Positions 10,689 through 23,469 of a DNA stretch of 64,000 nucleotides are shown here, in pieces. The translations under genes were made by a program, and so were the position numbers. A model generated the notes under the pieces. That model was not told the origin of the DNA. It made no database searches and worked only from the letters and a program-made list of their open reading frames with translations. Position 1 is the stretch's first letter; each line of letters starts with the position of its first letter. Source of the stretch: Bugulina stolonifera (Eukaryota; Bryozoa; Gymnolaemata; Cheilostomatida; Bugulidae); NCBI GenBank assembly GCA_935421135.1, contig OW285191.1, positions 11,287,700-11,351,699 on the forward strand, read 5' to 3'.

Positions 10689-13600
10689 ATGGATAGAACA
10701 CAGGTTAAAAAGGTGAGTGAGAAACTCTGTCAATCTCAATCTGAGTGATCAGTGGTAATGATTATTGTAAATTGTCTGTAGTATAATACTATCTATCAGC
10801 ACTTGGGTAATGCTGGTGAGAGAGTAAATAGCAGTATGCCATGAAGCAACCAAACAGTCAGCTATAACAGAGAAGATGAGTTCAGTATTTGAACCCTAGT
10901 GTCTTAAGCCTGTGGCTATACTCCCTTTTTCTGTCTCTTCTGAGTAGGTTAGACGGGCAGGTAATGATGGGCCTAATCTGGAAGCCAAGACAGATCCCAC
11001 GTCCACAACCCCCACTTCTGGCGGGGTGGTTAGTGGAACTGGTCCAGGGTACATGGGTGGTCCTCTCATTCTCTTTGTGATCGCTCTGACGTACTACCTG
11101 AATATGACTTGTACAAAGGTTAGTACTAGTACTGTTCTCTACTAATGAATAATAGTGCCTACTCAGTCCACACATGAGAACGAAACATGGAACAATAACT
11201 CCAACAAAGTACATGCAACAATACTGGTGTAAAACACATTCTGTCAGATTTATACCAAGGAGGTACATTGTATAGTGTAGACCATCTTGCTTTCTCCAAG
11301 TCTACTAAATTGTAATCAAGGAAGGACTTTCCAGAAAAGATGAAAACAATCGTTTTTTCAGTTTATAATGAGACAACTATTATCAATTCCCTCCACATTT
11401 TACTGTGATACATTATATTGTATAGGATACTTCTGCCATAGTTCAACATTCAGTGTAATTTACATGTAGATCTATTAGCGAGTGTTCATGTAGGTGTGAT
11501 TTTGTACATTTAGGCCTATTATGGGCACCATCTACTGTCTACTGTCTCCTTATATGCCACAATATAAATTCACATAGGTATAAGCTATATAAACAGCATT
11601 GCTAGGGTGCTCTGTGCAGTCTAATGTACTGCCTACAGTGTACACATACATAAATATATTATAATGCAGCAAGGTTCAGCAATTAGGTCGACTTGTATTT
11701 GTTTGCTCCCGGTACTTGAAATATTACACTAGAGAAATATAAGTTTCACTGGCACTATTTATTTTGCCGCTACACGCATAATGTCCCGAATAACAACGTG
11801 TACCACTGTATACGTGTCTGAAACATGCTAGACTAGCACATACGTATAGCTACATCTATCACATGACTTATTAGCAGGAAATCACAGGTACTTAATGGTT
11901 GAATAAATAGACTATTTTCTTATTGTATTACACTGTTTTATATTACACATGCATGTGAAATGTATGTACATATACATTGTACATTGTTTGTGACACATTG
12001 TGTTTTATCATGGAAGGAGTAAAGACATAGTTTTAATAATAACAATGCAGTGTTTGTGACAATAGAAGCTTTTATTCTCCTCTATTTAATCCTATGTACA
12101 AAACACTGGCCTACAGCTTTGAGAATTAGACATACATAAGATACAAAATACTTACTAGTGTTGTTGTCAGATTTACAAATAATGTCTAATTCTCGTGTAA
12201 TGTAGGTATCTGCCATAATATAGAGAACATCAGATCACGTGCACAATAACATACACATAGCAATTATGTTAGCTTGTAAGCAGAGATCAACTTCTTGAGG
12301 ATGAAATGATGTTAACACTAATAAAGTATAAACTGAGTATTGCATGTAACACACTAATATCTTATTGTTATATTATTGTGTATTGTTATAAAATATATTT
12401 TACAGGAAAAGTGTGCGCTCTTCCAACTACCTTACTGTGATGGCAAGTGGCAGACTTTCTTCAGTCTTGAGGTGGCAGGGATTACCCTAGCATTCCATGC
12501 CCTCATCTTTATCCTAGCCTTAGTTCCAGTCGGCTCCATAGTACAAGGTCCACCTATGAAGAATGGTCAACGTCTCGAGTATAGGTGTAATGGTGAGTAT
12601 GATCCAAGTCTTTCAACTCACCGACAATGACCTCTATCATAGGCTACTACATGTACATGTAGAGCTAGATGTAGGATGTTTAGCTTTCTTGTCTTCCAGC
12701 CTGGAGCCCAACAAGGGTGAAGGTGATTGGAAGGACATTCAACCTAAGATACTTCTAAGCTACTGCAGTTAGATCTCTCACCATGCTGCTTGCAGGACAT
12801 GAGTGTGCTCATCACTCATATTAGCTGTTGGTCTTTCGCATCTGAGACGAGTGTGGGGGTAGAAATGGGGAGATTTTTACCAACAAATTAAATGTTAGAG
12901 AATTATCACCCCTCTATCAGCTGGGTGATGTTAGTAAGTAACTATTCGATGTATTGCACAAGCACATGTAACATCAGCAATTTATGTCTGTGGATATAAT
13001 TTACATGTACAAAATGTACTACATTTATGTGAATGCAGGTATATCGGGCATTGTAGGTTGGCTGACACTAATCGTATTGACAGTTCTGTTTGGGTATGCC
13101 GTGCAAAGAGGTTATTCCATGGACTACATTGAGAAACACTACCTCCAGTTTGTTACTGCAAGTCTTATCTATGCTTTTTTACTCACCTTGATAGTCCTCT
13201 TCCGTGGATGGAACTCGCCACCAGGTGTACGGTGCCCTGGATCTGATGGTTTGTAGTCTATACACTACTGTGATTGGCTGGTCTGGGAATAAAAAGTTCT
13301 GTTGCAAATCAACCCATAGTTATGAAGAGAAATTTACATCCACATGTGTGTGTGCGTGCGTGGGTGCGTGCGTGTGCTGATGCAAGTTGTTAGCAAAATA
13401 AACTGGTTTAAAACCGAATTGTAAATGATTATCGTAACAATATTTTAGGCACATTTCTGAATGACATTTGCATGGGGCGAGAGTTGAACCCCCGTTGTGG
13501 AGGAGTGGATATTAAACAAGTGGTAGTACGTTCTGGAACTATAGGTTGGGTAGTTGTGGATGGGATGTATCTGGCCGCACAGTTTCAAGAAGATGGAAGA

Positions 13601-16600
13601 TTCAACCCTTCTCTGGCACTAGTCGTCTTGTTCCAGACTCTATATATCATGTTGATGATCAGGAACGAAGTGAGTATGAGGAACCCTTTCTGATATCAAT
13701 TGAAGGATTTTAAGAACTCTCCTCTAGGAGTCTATATATTTACCTGCTTGTTATTTACAGGTATGTATCTGTTAGAGTCTGTTAAGGAAACCTGGGTTTT
13801 CAAAAATTTTTGTAAAATGCTCATTTGGTTGATTTTCAGGCAATCGTGAAAGCTGTTTTAGAACGCAGAACTACATGTTTTAGGAGCTTCTACTCATAGC
13901 TAATATTGTAATTATTACCAATATTTGACTAATTTTAGCAATTCATGTACAGTGCCAGTGATTTCGCAACGGAGGGCTTGGGATTCATGGTGTCCTGGTT
14001 CAGCATATCTCTGATTCCATTTACGTTTTCCATACAGACCAGATTTCTCTACCATTACCCACAGCATGGGATAACAAACCTGTATGCATTGGCTGCTGTT
14101 TTTATTTTGAACTGTGAGTATAATTATACAAACGCGCTAATTTATATAAATCTCCTAGATTTGTTTACAATTATCACTTTCTGCTATGAACTGTATGCCC
14201 TATGCCACTGAGTTGAATACATTATGTCCTTTTAACTAGCAATAATGCATGTACATTTGACCAGTTTCTTGATAACAATGTTAAATAATGCGTAAATTTT
14301 TGCAAGTATAAATCGTAACTGTAACTGTAAAAGATATTTTGCAGTTGTCGGCCTTGCGTTCTTCATTTGCGCGAACAATCAGAAAAATGAGTTCAGAAAA
14401 GATCCTAAAAACCCAAAGCTGTCACATTTATCCAGCATACCAACAGCTACAGGCAAGAGACTCTTGAGTTCTGGTTGGTGGGGTATTGTCAGACGCCCCA
14501 ACTATCTCGGTGACCTTATGATAGCCTTTGCCTTCAGTCTACCATGTGGTCAGTACTTCTCCACTCTAATTCTACGTGTTTAGTAATATAATAGCAAAAA
14601 TAACTAACAATAATAATTAGGCAAATAATTTGTTTGCCTAATGAATAACATATTATATCAGAACTTATGCATTATATACATGTATATACACTGTGTGTTA
14701 CTTGTTGGCACATTACAGAAGAGAAAACCCGTGTTCTCCTACTTACAATCCATGGTAAATGTTTTGGTATACAATGCATTTATTGAGCACCAAAACTGTT
14801 AGAATCTCTACAAACCAACAACTACCTGCCATGGTATATAATATGTTATGCCGCTATGAATGCACAACGTTTTAAACACACATGCACATCGTATTTGTAC
14901 GATAGCGAAGAGATTGGTATGAAATATGTCTGACATTGTATTTAATCTAGGCCTGCACGGTGTTTCGGTTTCAAACGATGTAAACGGTGTGTGAACCCTC
15001 GGTGTTACACATCGGCAAATTTTTTATGCACCGAATCGCACCGGCACCGTGCCCAAACGATATATCGATGGTTCGGTGTAGTTCGATGTTATCGAACCGG
15101 ACCGCTATGCCAGTAGTCATTCAATATTCATGCGGTCTAATATCACGTGTTCTTGTTTACCTCACTTCAAACTAGGTTGCATACCTTCGCTAATCCGTTT
15201 CAACATTAACTGCCATCGTGGCTGTGATTGATTATCAATGTTGTGGAGGTAATAATAATTATTAAGTTATAATAAATTGATTCATAATTACGTAACTTAG
15301 CAGATTCTGGTATATTATATTCTATCGTTTGCATATGATTGCTTTGTTCATGAATAGTGTGCTGAAATAGAATAGTAGTATACGATCGAATATAATGGAT
15401 TATTATTATTATTATTAAATTATAATATAATTAAATTTAAACATACCATTGGATTAATTATTTCTATTATAATTAATCTACTACTAATGTTTAAATTTGA
15501 TTATATTCGCTTGTAACTAAGAGTAGCTACAATGCTTATAATAGTTAATAATTATTAATTATGGTTTTTTAATTTAAAATCGTTGTGTAGTTATGCTTTT
15601 AGTAAGCACCAGCTCTTTATTTATTTAAAATAAGCTAATACTAATGTTTGTTCAATCAATATTTTGTAGGTAGAATTCATCGGACTGAGCCATCGTAATA
15701 TCCAATCTGAAGACAAATCTGCTAGATTCAATCGGTGGACACACTGAATTATACCAAATCAGCAATCTATCAAGAAAGCTTGCAAGAAAGATTCCCTACA
15801 TTATCATTACATCATATGCAACTATGCTAGCGTTTCTTCTTTCTCTTGTGATATGAAGTTAGCCCATGTAATTTTAAATTTGTTATCTTTTTTTGTCAAT
15901 GGTACGAGTGTGGTGGAAACAATGTTTGCTGTTTTTCTTCTGTAATTTGGTCACAATCAGTAATAAATCTAATAAATTATATGTAGTCGGTTGGGTGTGT
16001 GTCCAGCCTCATGTTTTTATATTTAATATATTTATTAAAATTATATAAAATAGGTGAAGTAAGACCCAATGCAACTTAAGACTCACTAGATTACATGGGC
16101 AAATACAAAATCTTGGAGTTGGAGTAAGCACTGATTACTTTCATTAACCCAATAGCCACTTAAATAAAAATAATATACATATACTATGTTTTAATGAAGC
16201 CCTGTCTGCCTGCCATATCTGAAAATAAAATAAACAACGATTAGCATGAACTCATGTTGCAAGAAAGTGTTGAAGATTTTTGTTCCCTTGTATTGGACGG
16301 TCATGATGGGACAACTCTATTAGGCAAACTAGCTCCTGGACCGGTTCGATCCGGTATATCAAACCAAAGTTGACACCGTCTAACACCGCTTGAGACCAGG
16401 ATCAAGAGGTCCGGTGCAGTTCGGTATATCGATCCAACTTTGGCATCGGTTGACACCGAATGAGACTAGGCACAAGAGAACCGGTGTCAACCGGTGTTTG
16501 ATTACCACCACCCCAAAAACCGAATATCAGTGGGGAGGCAACACCGGTGCAGGCCTAATTTAATCTGAACCAACAACCAACACCTATACATTTTCATCAA

Positions 16601-16838
16601 CACTATTAGCTGTTCTTTGTATCTGAAGATCTGACTTCCTGTGAACCAGGTAAAATGTACTTGTACTTGTATTGTAGGTTTCATCCATGCTCTCCCATAT
16701 TTCTATCCTGCCTACCTGTTACCACTTCTGGTTGCCAGGGCAATCAGTGATGAGAAAAGCTGTCATCAACGATATGGAGATGCTTGGATCAAGTACACTG
16801 AGGCTGTACCCTACCGTCTCATACCTTATGTCTTTTAG
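10689..16838 (+). CDS. TM7SF2: Delta-14 sterol reductase copy 2, complete
   Basis: Eight coding exons: 10689-10712, 10948-11118, 12406-12592, 13057-13248, 13449-13669, 13939-14113, 14345-14548, 16678-16838. All splice sites are GT/AG and frame is kept for 444 codons plus stop, close to human TM7SF2 (about 418). It starts MDRTQVKK, has a short polar N-terminus and no Tudor domain, so it is TM7SF2-like rather than full [18 protein letters not shown] begins the first membrane segment. The signature [15 protein letters not shown] lies at about residues 366-380; human homologues have RHPNY, so the His is Arg here. The C-terminus has C-HQRYG and [10 protein letters not shown]. Its role is NADPH-dependent C14-C15 sterol reduction in the ER membrane, part of de novo sterol synthesis. 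The last intron holds a hAT-like insertion. Confidence 0.92.
12670..12775 (+). repeat. Possible tRNA-derived SINE relic
   Basis: A tail-like motif, GGAAGGACATTCAACCTAAG, matches the SINE at 33716-33860 (GGAAGGACATCCAACC). A second relic is in the same intron of copy 3 (about 21050-21150), so the insertion predates the copy 2/copy 3 duplication. The tRNA-like head is degraded. Confidence 0.4.
14948..16557. mobile_element. hAT-like non-autonomous DNA transposon
   Basis: Terminal inverted repeats TAGGCCTGCAC at 14948 and at the right end (16547-16557). They are flanked by a perfect 8-base duplication, ATTTAATC, at 14940-14947 and 16558-16565. Eight-base target duplication and short TIRs are hallmarks of the hAT superfamily. 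The matching intron of copy 3 (around 23190-23200) lacks the insertion. The ends carry several CCGGTN-type subterminal motifs, for example between 16330 and 16500. No transposase frame is seen; the middle is very AT-rich. It sits in the last intron of copy 2 and lengthens it to 2.1 kb. Confidence 0.85.
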
Positions 16839-17157
16839 TTACACATACACTTTTTCTGATCTTATACTTGTATATAATATGTAATAATAAGTTAATATAT
16901 AGGATATACAAAGTACACATAGAATCTTAGAGTGTTATGCTGTCTAGTTTTACTTATAGTAGTTATTTTATCAATGCTTGAGAAGTTAAGTTCTACTCGG
17001 AGTCACTATGATCCAGCAGTCTATGTTGAAATTTAGTTTAGCTATAATATCTACCTTATTTCAATTGTAATTGTTTTTTATTTTTTTTTCTTTTACATGA
17101 TTAATGGAAAGTAATGATTAATCTTTTGATTATAATGACTTGTGATGCATATAATAT
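16839..17157 (+). other. 3' flank of sterol reductase copy 2
   Basis: Nearly the same as the sequence after cassette B (4921 onward), with small indels, so the duplication or a conversion tract extends beyond the stop codon. No gene is seen. Confidence 0.6.
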
Positions 17158-17947
17158 TGTAATGGTTTCTGTGATTTGGTGCGATCGTCCTTGGACGACT
17201 ACCGACTCAGAATTGAAGTGCCTATGAGTGGTGCTAGGACTTCGCATTACATGAAAGATCGAGCGGTCTCAGTAGCCCAATAACTACCAGAGACGACCCA
17301 TCTGGTCCCAAGTCTGACCTTCAGACTATACTATGAAAGAGAGTGATCCGACCTAGTAGGCGGTTCGCTAAGCGAATGACCTGACAAAAGGAAGTAAAAG
17401 TCTCTGTATCAAGTATAGATGTGTCTTTATTGAAAGCCAAGTGAAGACTGAGACAATGAACAGTGAAACAATGCCCTTTATATAGTATAAGGACTTCCGC
17501 CCGACGTAGTGTCAGGAAAAGACGACGTAAGGTCGTCTGGAAGTTGCGCAACAACATGGCCGCCAGAAGCCCGACGGCCGACCCAAAATAGGTCGGGTTA
17601 TACAAAAGTTGCTTGCTTATAATGGTCCAATTCATGTACAAAATGAATATCAATGGATTCTGAGAGGTCGGGCCTCTGTACATGGGTATAAAAGGCATTA
17701 AAAGACTTAGTAATAATCATACATGAATGCGTATCAGTATGTAATGGGTATAAACACATGGATACACGTATATAGACAGTAATTAAATGGTTTAACATGC
17801 AATACAATTGAATGTGGGTATACGAGCAGCTAGTTATGAGAGTTTGAGTGTCAGCTGAGTAGTGCTGCGACAACTACTAGGCACTTAGGGTGCTGTAGGG
17901 CTTTGTCCGGTAGCTGGAGTCGTATACAAATGTCCTGTACCATTACA
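17158..17947 (-). mobile_element. Solo LTR of a retrotransposon, minus orientation
   Basis: It runs from TGTAATGG to CCATTACA with terminal TG/CA, flanked by ATAT on both sides (17154-17157, 17948-17951). The 3' flank of cassette B (near 5390) is the empty site. On the minus strand it has a TATA box (complement of 17478-17485) and, downstream, AATAAA (complement of 17426-17431), the normal order in an LTR. No internal retrotransposon sequence follows, so it is a solo LTR. A second copy, inverted relative to this one, is at 27915-28578. Confidence 0.88.
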
Positions 17948-19334
17948 ATATTCCTTACTTAGAGTAATTATATAAATTACACTCTCTACATTGAGTTGTT
18001 GATATTGTTTAACTTTGTGGCACTAGTTTATTAGATTGTCAAATAAAACTATTTCTGTCAGCTTAAACCCACAATGGATAGTTGCTAATGCGATTTGATG
18101 GCCTTTTGTCTGCCATTTCCAGGCTAGTCGGAGGTAGTACTATGTACTACCCATAATTGCTTCTGCTATAGAGTATTTCAACACTGGAAATTTGCAATAT
18201 TATATTGCCATCAATTATTAATGTGAATGCATGTAATGAAGTGATGTTCTAGACTGCTGTAGACAATGTTGTCGTCTCTTGATTAAAAGAGAGGGCAACT
18301 TTGCATCGCAATGAGTAGCTTCTACATGCAAGATACTACACTGTACATGTAGTGCACAAACTCAATAATGTATTATAATTTATAAGTATGATAGTGCAAA
18401 ATATGGAAAGATGCACGTACTACATGCCACACATTTGTACATACAATGTATATCACCCAAGCTTGCAAGCTAATGATATTAAACAGAAGTTGTCCTCTCC
18501 AGATTTTCAAACACAGAGAGAACAACTTCTTGTCATGATGATTAGCGTGAGTGGCAGATTTATCCAAATAATTGATAATATTGTTTGGTTTGCTTTGTTG
18601 TAATCATAAACATGCATAAAATAGTAATTAGGTAGAGATACTTTAAGGAGCGATTACTCCAAATGCAAGGTAAATTTCAATGAACTTGAGTACAAAATGT
18701 GAGACTGCACTCAAGTTGCAATCATGTGACTATTACTTTGTAGCATAACATGGTCAAGCTATGTATGAGAAGGAAGGTTTGATTTTTAATGTATACTGTA
18801 ACTGTCGGATTAGAGTATGATACACATGTAAGACAATATGTACAGTATTTGATGAACGTTTACTTCATCATGTTAGTTAAAATTCTCACCAACTACTCCC
18901 ACCAGAAAAAGTTCAGGTGCTGATGTATGCTCTCTGCTCACAAATTCTACTGGACACTAGAGTCAACAATATTTCTATATTTCATAAGTCCAAGGAGTGA
19001 GAGTAATAGTGTATGCATGTAATGGGAAAGAATAAGGGGAGGAAACTGTATTTAATGATTAAATCATATGAACTATCAAAGTTCATGTACATGTAATGCA
19101 AGGGGTGTTTTTTTATTGTACTTTAGTACTATCTATGGGTTTACTCTATCTTTGCTGTGCATATAACTAAAGGCAGACAAACCGCTCAAATATTGACCCT
19201 GGGCAGACAATATCAGTCTCTCTTATAATGAAGCTCCCTCATAATTCATGAGATGTTAATCAGTGGGTGAAGTATCTACAGTATGCAGTAGTCAGTGTTT
19301 ACAGAGGCCTACAGTTCTACTAGTAATAATAAAG
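17948..19334 (+). promoter_or_regulatory. 3' flank of copy 2 and upstream region of copy 3
   Basis: The first part repeats the flank seen at 5400-5560 and 7000-7130, including the hairpin pair (18269-18299, 18486-18530). From about 18780 it aligns with the region upstream of copy 2, without the fold-back element. The stretch just before the ATG at 19335 is nearly identical to that of copy 2. No coding exon is seen. Confidence 0.5.
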
Positions 19335-20018
19335 ATGGATAGAACACAGGTTAAAAAGGTGAGTGAGAAACTCTGTCAACCTCAATCTAAGTGATTAGTA
19401 ATAACAATTTATTGTATACATATACTATAATACATGTTAGTAGTATAGGTATGTAGTTGAATGATGCTGGTGAAACAGCGAATAGCTGTGTGATATGAAA
19501 CAACCTTCAACCTACCTGTAGTATCGATAGAGCACAATATTCCATATTATGTTCGTGCCCTCTTGAACCTTTGATTGTGGTCGAAGAAACTGGGGTGGCA
19601 TTGGGCATAACGGAAAAGATAACTTCATTGTTCGACCAAATAATAATATCCTTTTATTTTATGCATGTATTTATACTCTTTTTTACTGATTACTATGAGT
19701 AGGTTAGAAAGACAGGTGATGATGGGACTAATTTGAAAGCCAAGACAGATCCCACTTCGACCGCCACCACCGCTTCTGGCAGGTCTTTTGGCGGAACAGG
19801 TCCTGGCAACGTGGGTGGTCCTCTCATTCTATTTGTGATCGCTCTGACATACTACCTGAATATGACTTGTACAAAGGTTAGTACTTGTACTGTTCTTTAC
19901 AAATAAAGTAGTGCTTGCTCAGTCTACACATGAGAACGCGACATGGAACAATAACTCCAACAAAGTACATGCACCAATACAGGTGTGAAACACATTGCGT
20001 CTGCAGTTATGTCTACAA

Positions 20019-20553
20019 CAGGGGTTCTCAACCTGGGGTACATGTACCCCTAGGGGTGCATTTTAGAAATCTAAGGGGTACAAAACAAGCTATCAACTTA
20101 ATACATTTTTGACAGTGATTTTCCGTTACAGACTATCAATTATGAATTATATTATCATTATCTATTATCTATTACTGAGCTGAGCATCCAATTGCCTACT
20201 GATGCAAATGAAGATGAGATAAAACACTAAAATCGATGAAAGTAATATTATGTAGTTATCCTTAAATAATTGATAAATAAAAACGTCATACCATACTGCA
20301 TTCATTTACCGGTTTAAGTGACGCATTTTGATAATGTATACATGTAATGTTAGTCGAATTAAACCAAAGATATCCGTGATTAAACACAGTTTTACAAAGG
20401 GGCACGTTGTTTGCTACATGACTGCTAAGGGGTACGTTGTTTGCTACATGACTGCTAAGGGGTACGTTGTTTGCTACATGACTGCTAAGGGGTACGTTGT
20501 TTGCTACATGACTGCTAAGGGGTACTTGGGCAAAAAATGGTTGAGAACTCCTG
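20019..20553. mobile_element. hAT-like MITE with Charlie-type ends
   Basis: It begins CAGGGGTTCTCAACC and ends GGTTGAGAACTCCTG, close to the inverted ends known from vertebrate Charlie/MER-type hAT elements. It is flanked by GTCTACAA on both sides (20011-20018, 20554-20561), an 8-base duplication. The insertion is in a 12-base tandem array with the same word, so the duplication is compatible with, but not proved by, these copies. It contains a 30-base minisatellite. No transposase is seen. It lies in an intron of pseudogene copy 3 and is absent from the same intron of copy 2. Confidence 0.85.
20399..20523. repeat. 30-base minisatellite, about four units
   Basis: The unit is GGGTACGTTGTTTGCTACAT plus GACTGCTAAG; the first unit has GGGC in place of GGGT. 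Units are otherwise identical, which implies recent expansion. It lies inside the right part of the hAT-like MITE. Confidence 0.95.
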
Positions 20554-20613
20554 GTCTACAACTATGTCTACAATTGCGTCTACAGTTATGTCTACAATTA
20601 CGTCTACAATTGC
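20554..20613. repeat. 12-base tandem array, five units
   Basis: The unit is GTCTACAATTGC with variants ACTAT, AGTTAT and ATTAC after GTCTAC. One further unit (GTCTGCAGTTAT) lies left of the MITE at about 19999-20010, so the MITE split the array. Confidence 0.9.
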
Positions 20614-23469
20614 GAACACAAAAATGATGCTGGCTAGTAAACTGAGACCAACTTCTAAGGATGAGATCTTAGTAACACTATGAAATATGGACTGAATATC
20701 ACATACATGTATATCACATATCACAATATAATAATTATATTATTATTATTATATTGTGCGCTGTCATAAAATATATTTTATAGGAACAGTGTGCGCTCTT
20801 CAAACTACCTCTCTGTGATCTCAAGTGGCAGACTTTCTTCAGCCTTGAGGTTGCAGGAATTACCCTAGCATTCCACGCTCTCAACTTTATCCTAGCCTTA
20901 GTTCCAGTTGACTCCATAGTTGAAGGTCAACCTATGAAGAATGGTCAACGTCTTGAGTACAGGTGCAATGGTGAGTATGATCCGAGTCTTTCAACTTTAC
21001 TACAACTACTCGTACGATTCCCACTATCAGCAGAACTAGGTGTGGAGAGTAGCCATGACCTAGTGGCCTTCGAACTCGGAACCCAACAAAGGTGAAGGTG
21101 ATTGGGAGGACATTCAACCTAAGATACTTCTAAGCTACTGCAGTTAGATATTTCGCCATGCTGCTTTCACGACGTGAGTGTGCTCATCACTCATATTAGC
21201 TGTTGGTCTTTCGCATCTGAGACGAGTGTGGGGGTAGAAATGGGGAGATTTTTACCAACAAATTAAATGTTCAAGAATTATCACCCCTCTGTCAGCTGGG
21301 TGATGTTAGGAAGTAATATAAATAACACTATTATTTTACATTATTATACAAGTGTATTTAATGACAGTAGGTTACATTTCTGTCTTCTACATGTACGATG
21401 TATAATTATACTATATGCGTGCAGGTGTATCAACATTGTAGGTTGGCTGACACTTGTTGCATTGACAGCTCTGTTTGGATATGCAGTACAGAGAGGTTGT
21501 CCCATGGACTACATTGAGAAGCACTACCTACAGTTTGTTACTGCAAGTCTTATCTTTGCTCTTCTGTTCACTTTGGTAGTTATCTGCCGTGGATGGAACT
21601 CGCCACTCGGTGTGCGCTGCCCAGGATCTAATGGTTTGTACACTACTGTGATTAGCTGTTATAAATCTACTCTTAGTTATGAAGGTAGATATACATTCAC
21701 ATGAGTATGCATGCTGATGCAAGTTGTTAGCAGAATAAACTGGTTGAAAACTGAATATTGTAAATCAATAGCATACCAATCGATGTTTTACGTACATTTC
21801 TAAATGACATTTGTATGGGCCGAGAGTTGAACCCCCGTTGTGGAGGATTGGATATGAAACAAGCGATAGTGCGATCTGGAACTGTAGCCTGGGGGCTTGT
21901 GGACGGGATGTACAATGTATCTGGCTGCACAGTATCAAGAAGATGGGAGATTTAACCCTGCCCTGGCGTTAGTAGTCTTGTCCCAGATTCTATATAACAT
22001 GTTGACGCTTGGGAACGAAGTGAGTATACAGTAAACACTACGTGCTGATAGAAACAAACTGAAGGATTTTAAGAATTCTCCTCTAGGAGTCTTTACATTT
22101 ACCTGTTTGTTATTCACGCATCTGTTAGAGAAATCTGATCAATTAAAGGGGCTTTCACAAGTCAACAATTTTTCTAAAATGGTAATTTGGCTGATTTTCA
22201 GGTTATTTTGAAAGCTATTTTAGAAGGTAGAACGAACTATCAGGAGCTTCTACTAATGACTAATATTGTAATTATTACCAATATTTGACTAATTTTAGCA
22301 ATTCATGTATAGTGGCAGTGATTTCGCGACGGAGGGCTTAGGATTCATGATGTCCTGGTTCAGCATATCTCTAATTCCATTTACGTTCTCCATACAGACC
22401 AGATTTCTCTACCATTACCCACAGCATGGGATAACAAACCTGTATGCATTGGCTGCTGTTTTCGTTTTGAACTGTGAGTATGCAAATGCGCTAATTTTAT
22501 ATAACTCTTTTAGATTACTTTCTACCATAAGCTGTATGCCCCATTTTATAGAATTGAATACATGATATCCTTTTAACTAGTAATGATACATTGCACAGTA
22601 AAATAGTTGAACAATTTAGTAATAATAATGTTAAATAATGCATGAACTTGCGCATGTAGCCTATACATTGTAAATCGCAACTGTAACTGTGAAAGATGTT
22701 TTACAGTTGTCGGCCTTGCGTTCTTCATATGCGCAAACAATCAGAAAAATGAGTTCAGAAAAGATCCTAAAAACCCAAAGCTGTCACATTTATCCAGCAT
22801 ACCAACAGCTACAGGCAAGAGACTTTTGAGTTCTGGTTGGTGGGGTATTGTCAGACGTCCCAACTATCTCGGTGACCTTATGATAGCCTTGGCTTTTAGT
22901 CTACCTTGTGGTAAGTATTCCTCCACTCTAATTCTACATACACATTTCATAGCATAATAGTAAAAATAATAACAATAATTATAAGCAAATGATTCGTTTG
23001 CCTAATGAGTAACATATATTTTCATATGATATACTGTGTGTTACTCATTGGCACATTACTTACAATCCATAGACATTTTAGTTTACAATACATTTATTGC
23101 TGCACCAAAAATGCTAGAATCATATCTTTGCAAACAGACACCGAGATAAGAGAAGAGATTGATATGAAATATGTTTGATATTGTATTTAATCTAAACCAA
23201 GTAACCAACACCCCTTCACTGTCCTTTGTAGCCAAAGGACAGTGAAGGGGTGAATATGACTTCCTGTGAACCAGGTAAAATGTACTTGTACTTGTATTGT
23301 AGGTTTCACTCATGCTTTCCCATATTTCTACCCTGCCTACCTGTTACCACTTCTGGTTGCTAGAGTAATCAGTGATGAGAAAAGCTGTCATCAACGATAA
23401 ATTTATGGAGATGCTTGGATCAAGTACACTGAGGCTGTACCTTACCGTCTCATACCTTATGTCTTCTGA

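Larger units (their letters stand above)
19335..23469 (+). pseudogene. Delta-14 sterol reductase copy 3, inactivated
   Basis: Exon equivalents: 19335-19358, 19703-19876, 20784-20970, 21442-21633, 21792-22019, 22299-22473, 22707-22910, 23303-23469. Three independent lesions are visible against copy 2. The acceptor of the fifth exon is AC instead of AG (21790-21791). The fifth exon has a 7-base insertion near 21910 that shifts the frame and gives a quick stop. The last exon has a 6-base insertion that creates TAA at 23398-23400, just after the ...CHQR residues. The other exons are clean and the first exons and upstream region look intact, so the copy was lost recently and may still be transcribed. 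Alternative acceptors were not excluded, but none would repair the other two lesions. Confidence 0.88.

Noticed and set aside
14987..15175. 62-codon frame inside the hAT-like element as a transposase remnant
   Set aside because: No hAT transposase or zinc-finger motif, and short for a remnant.
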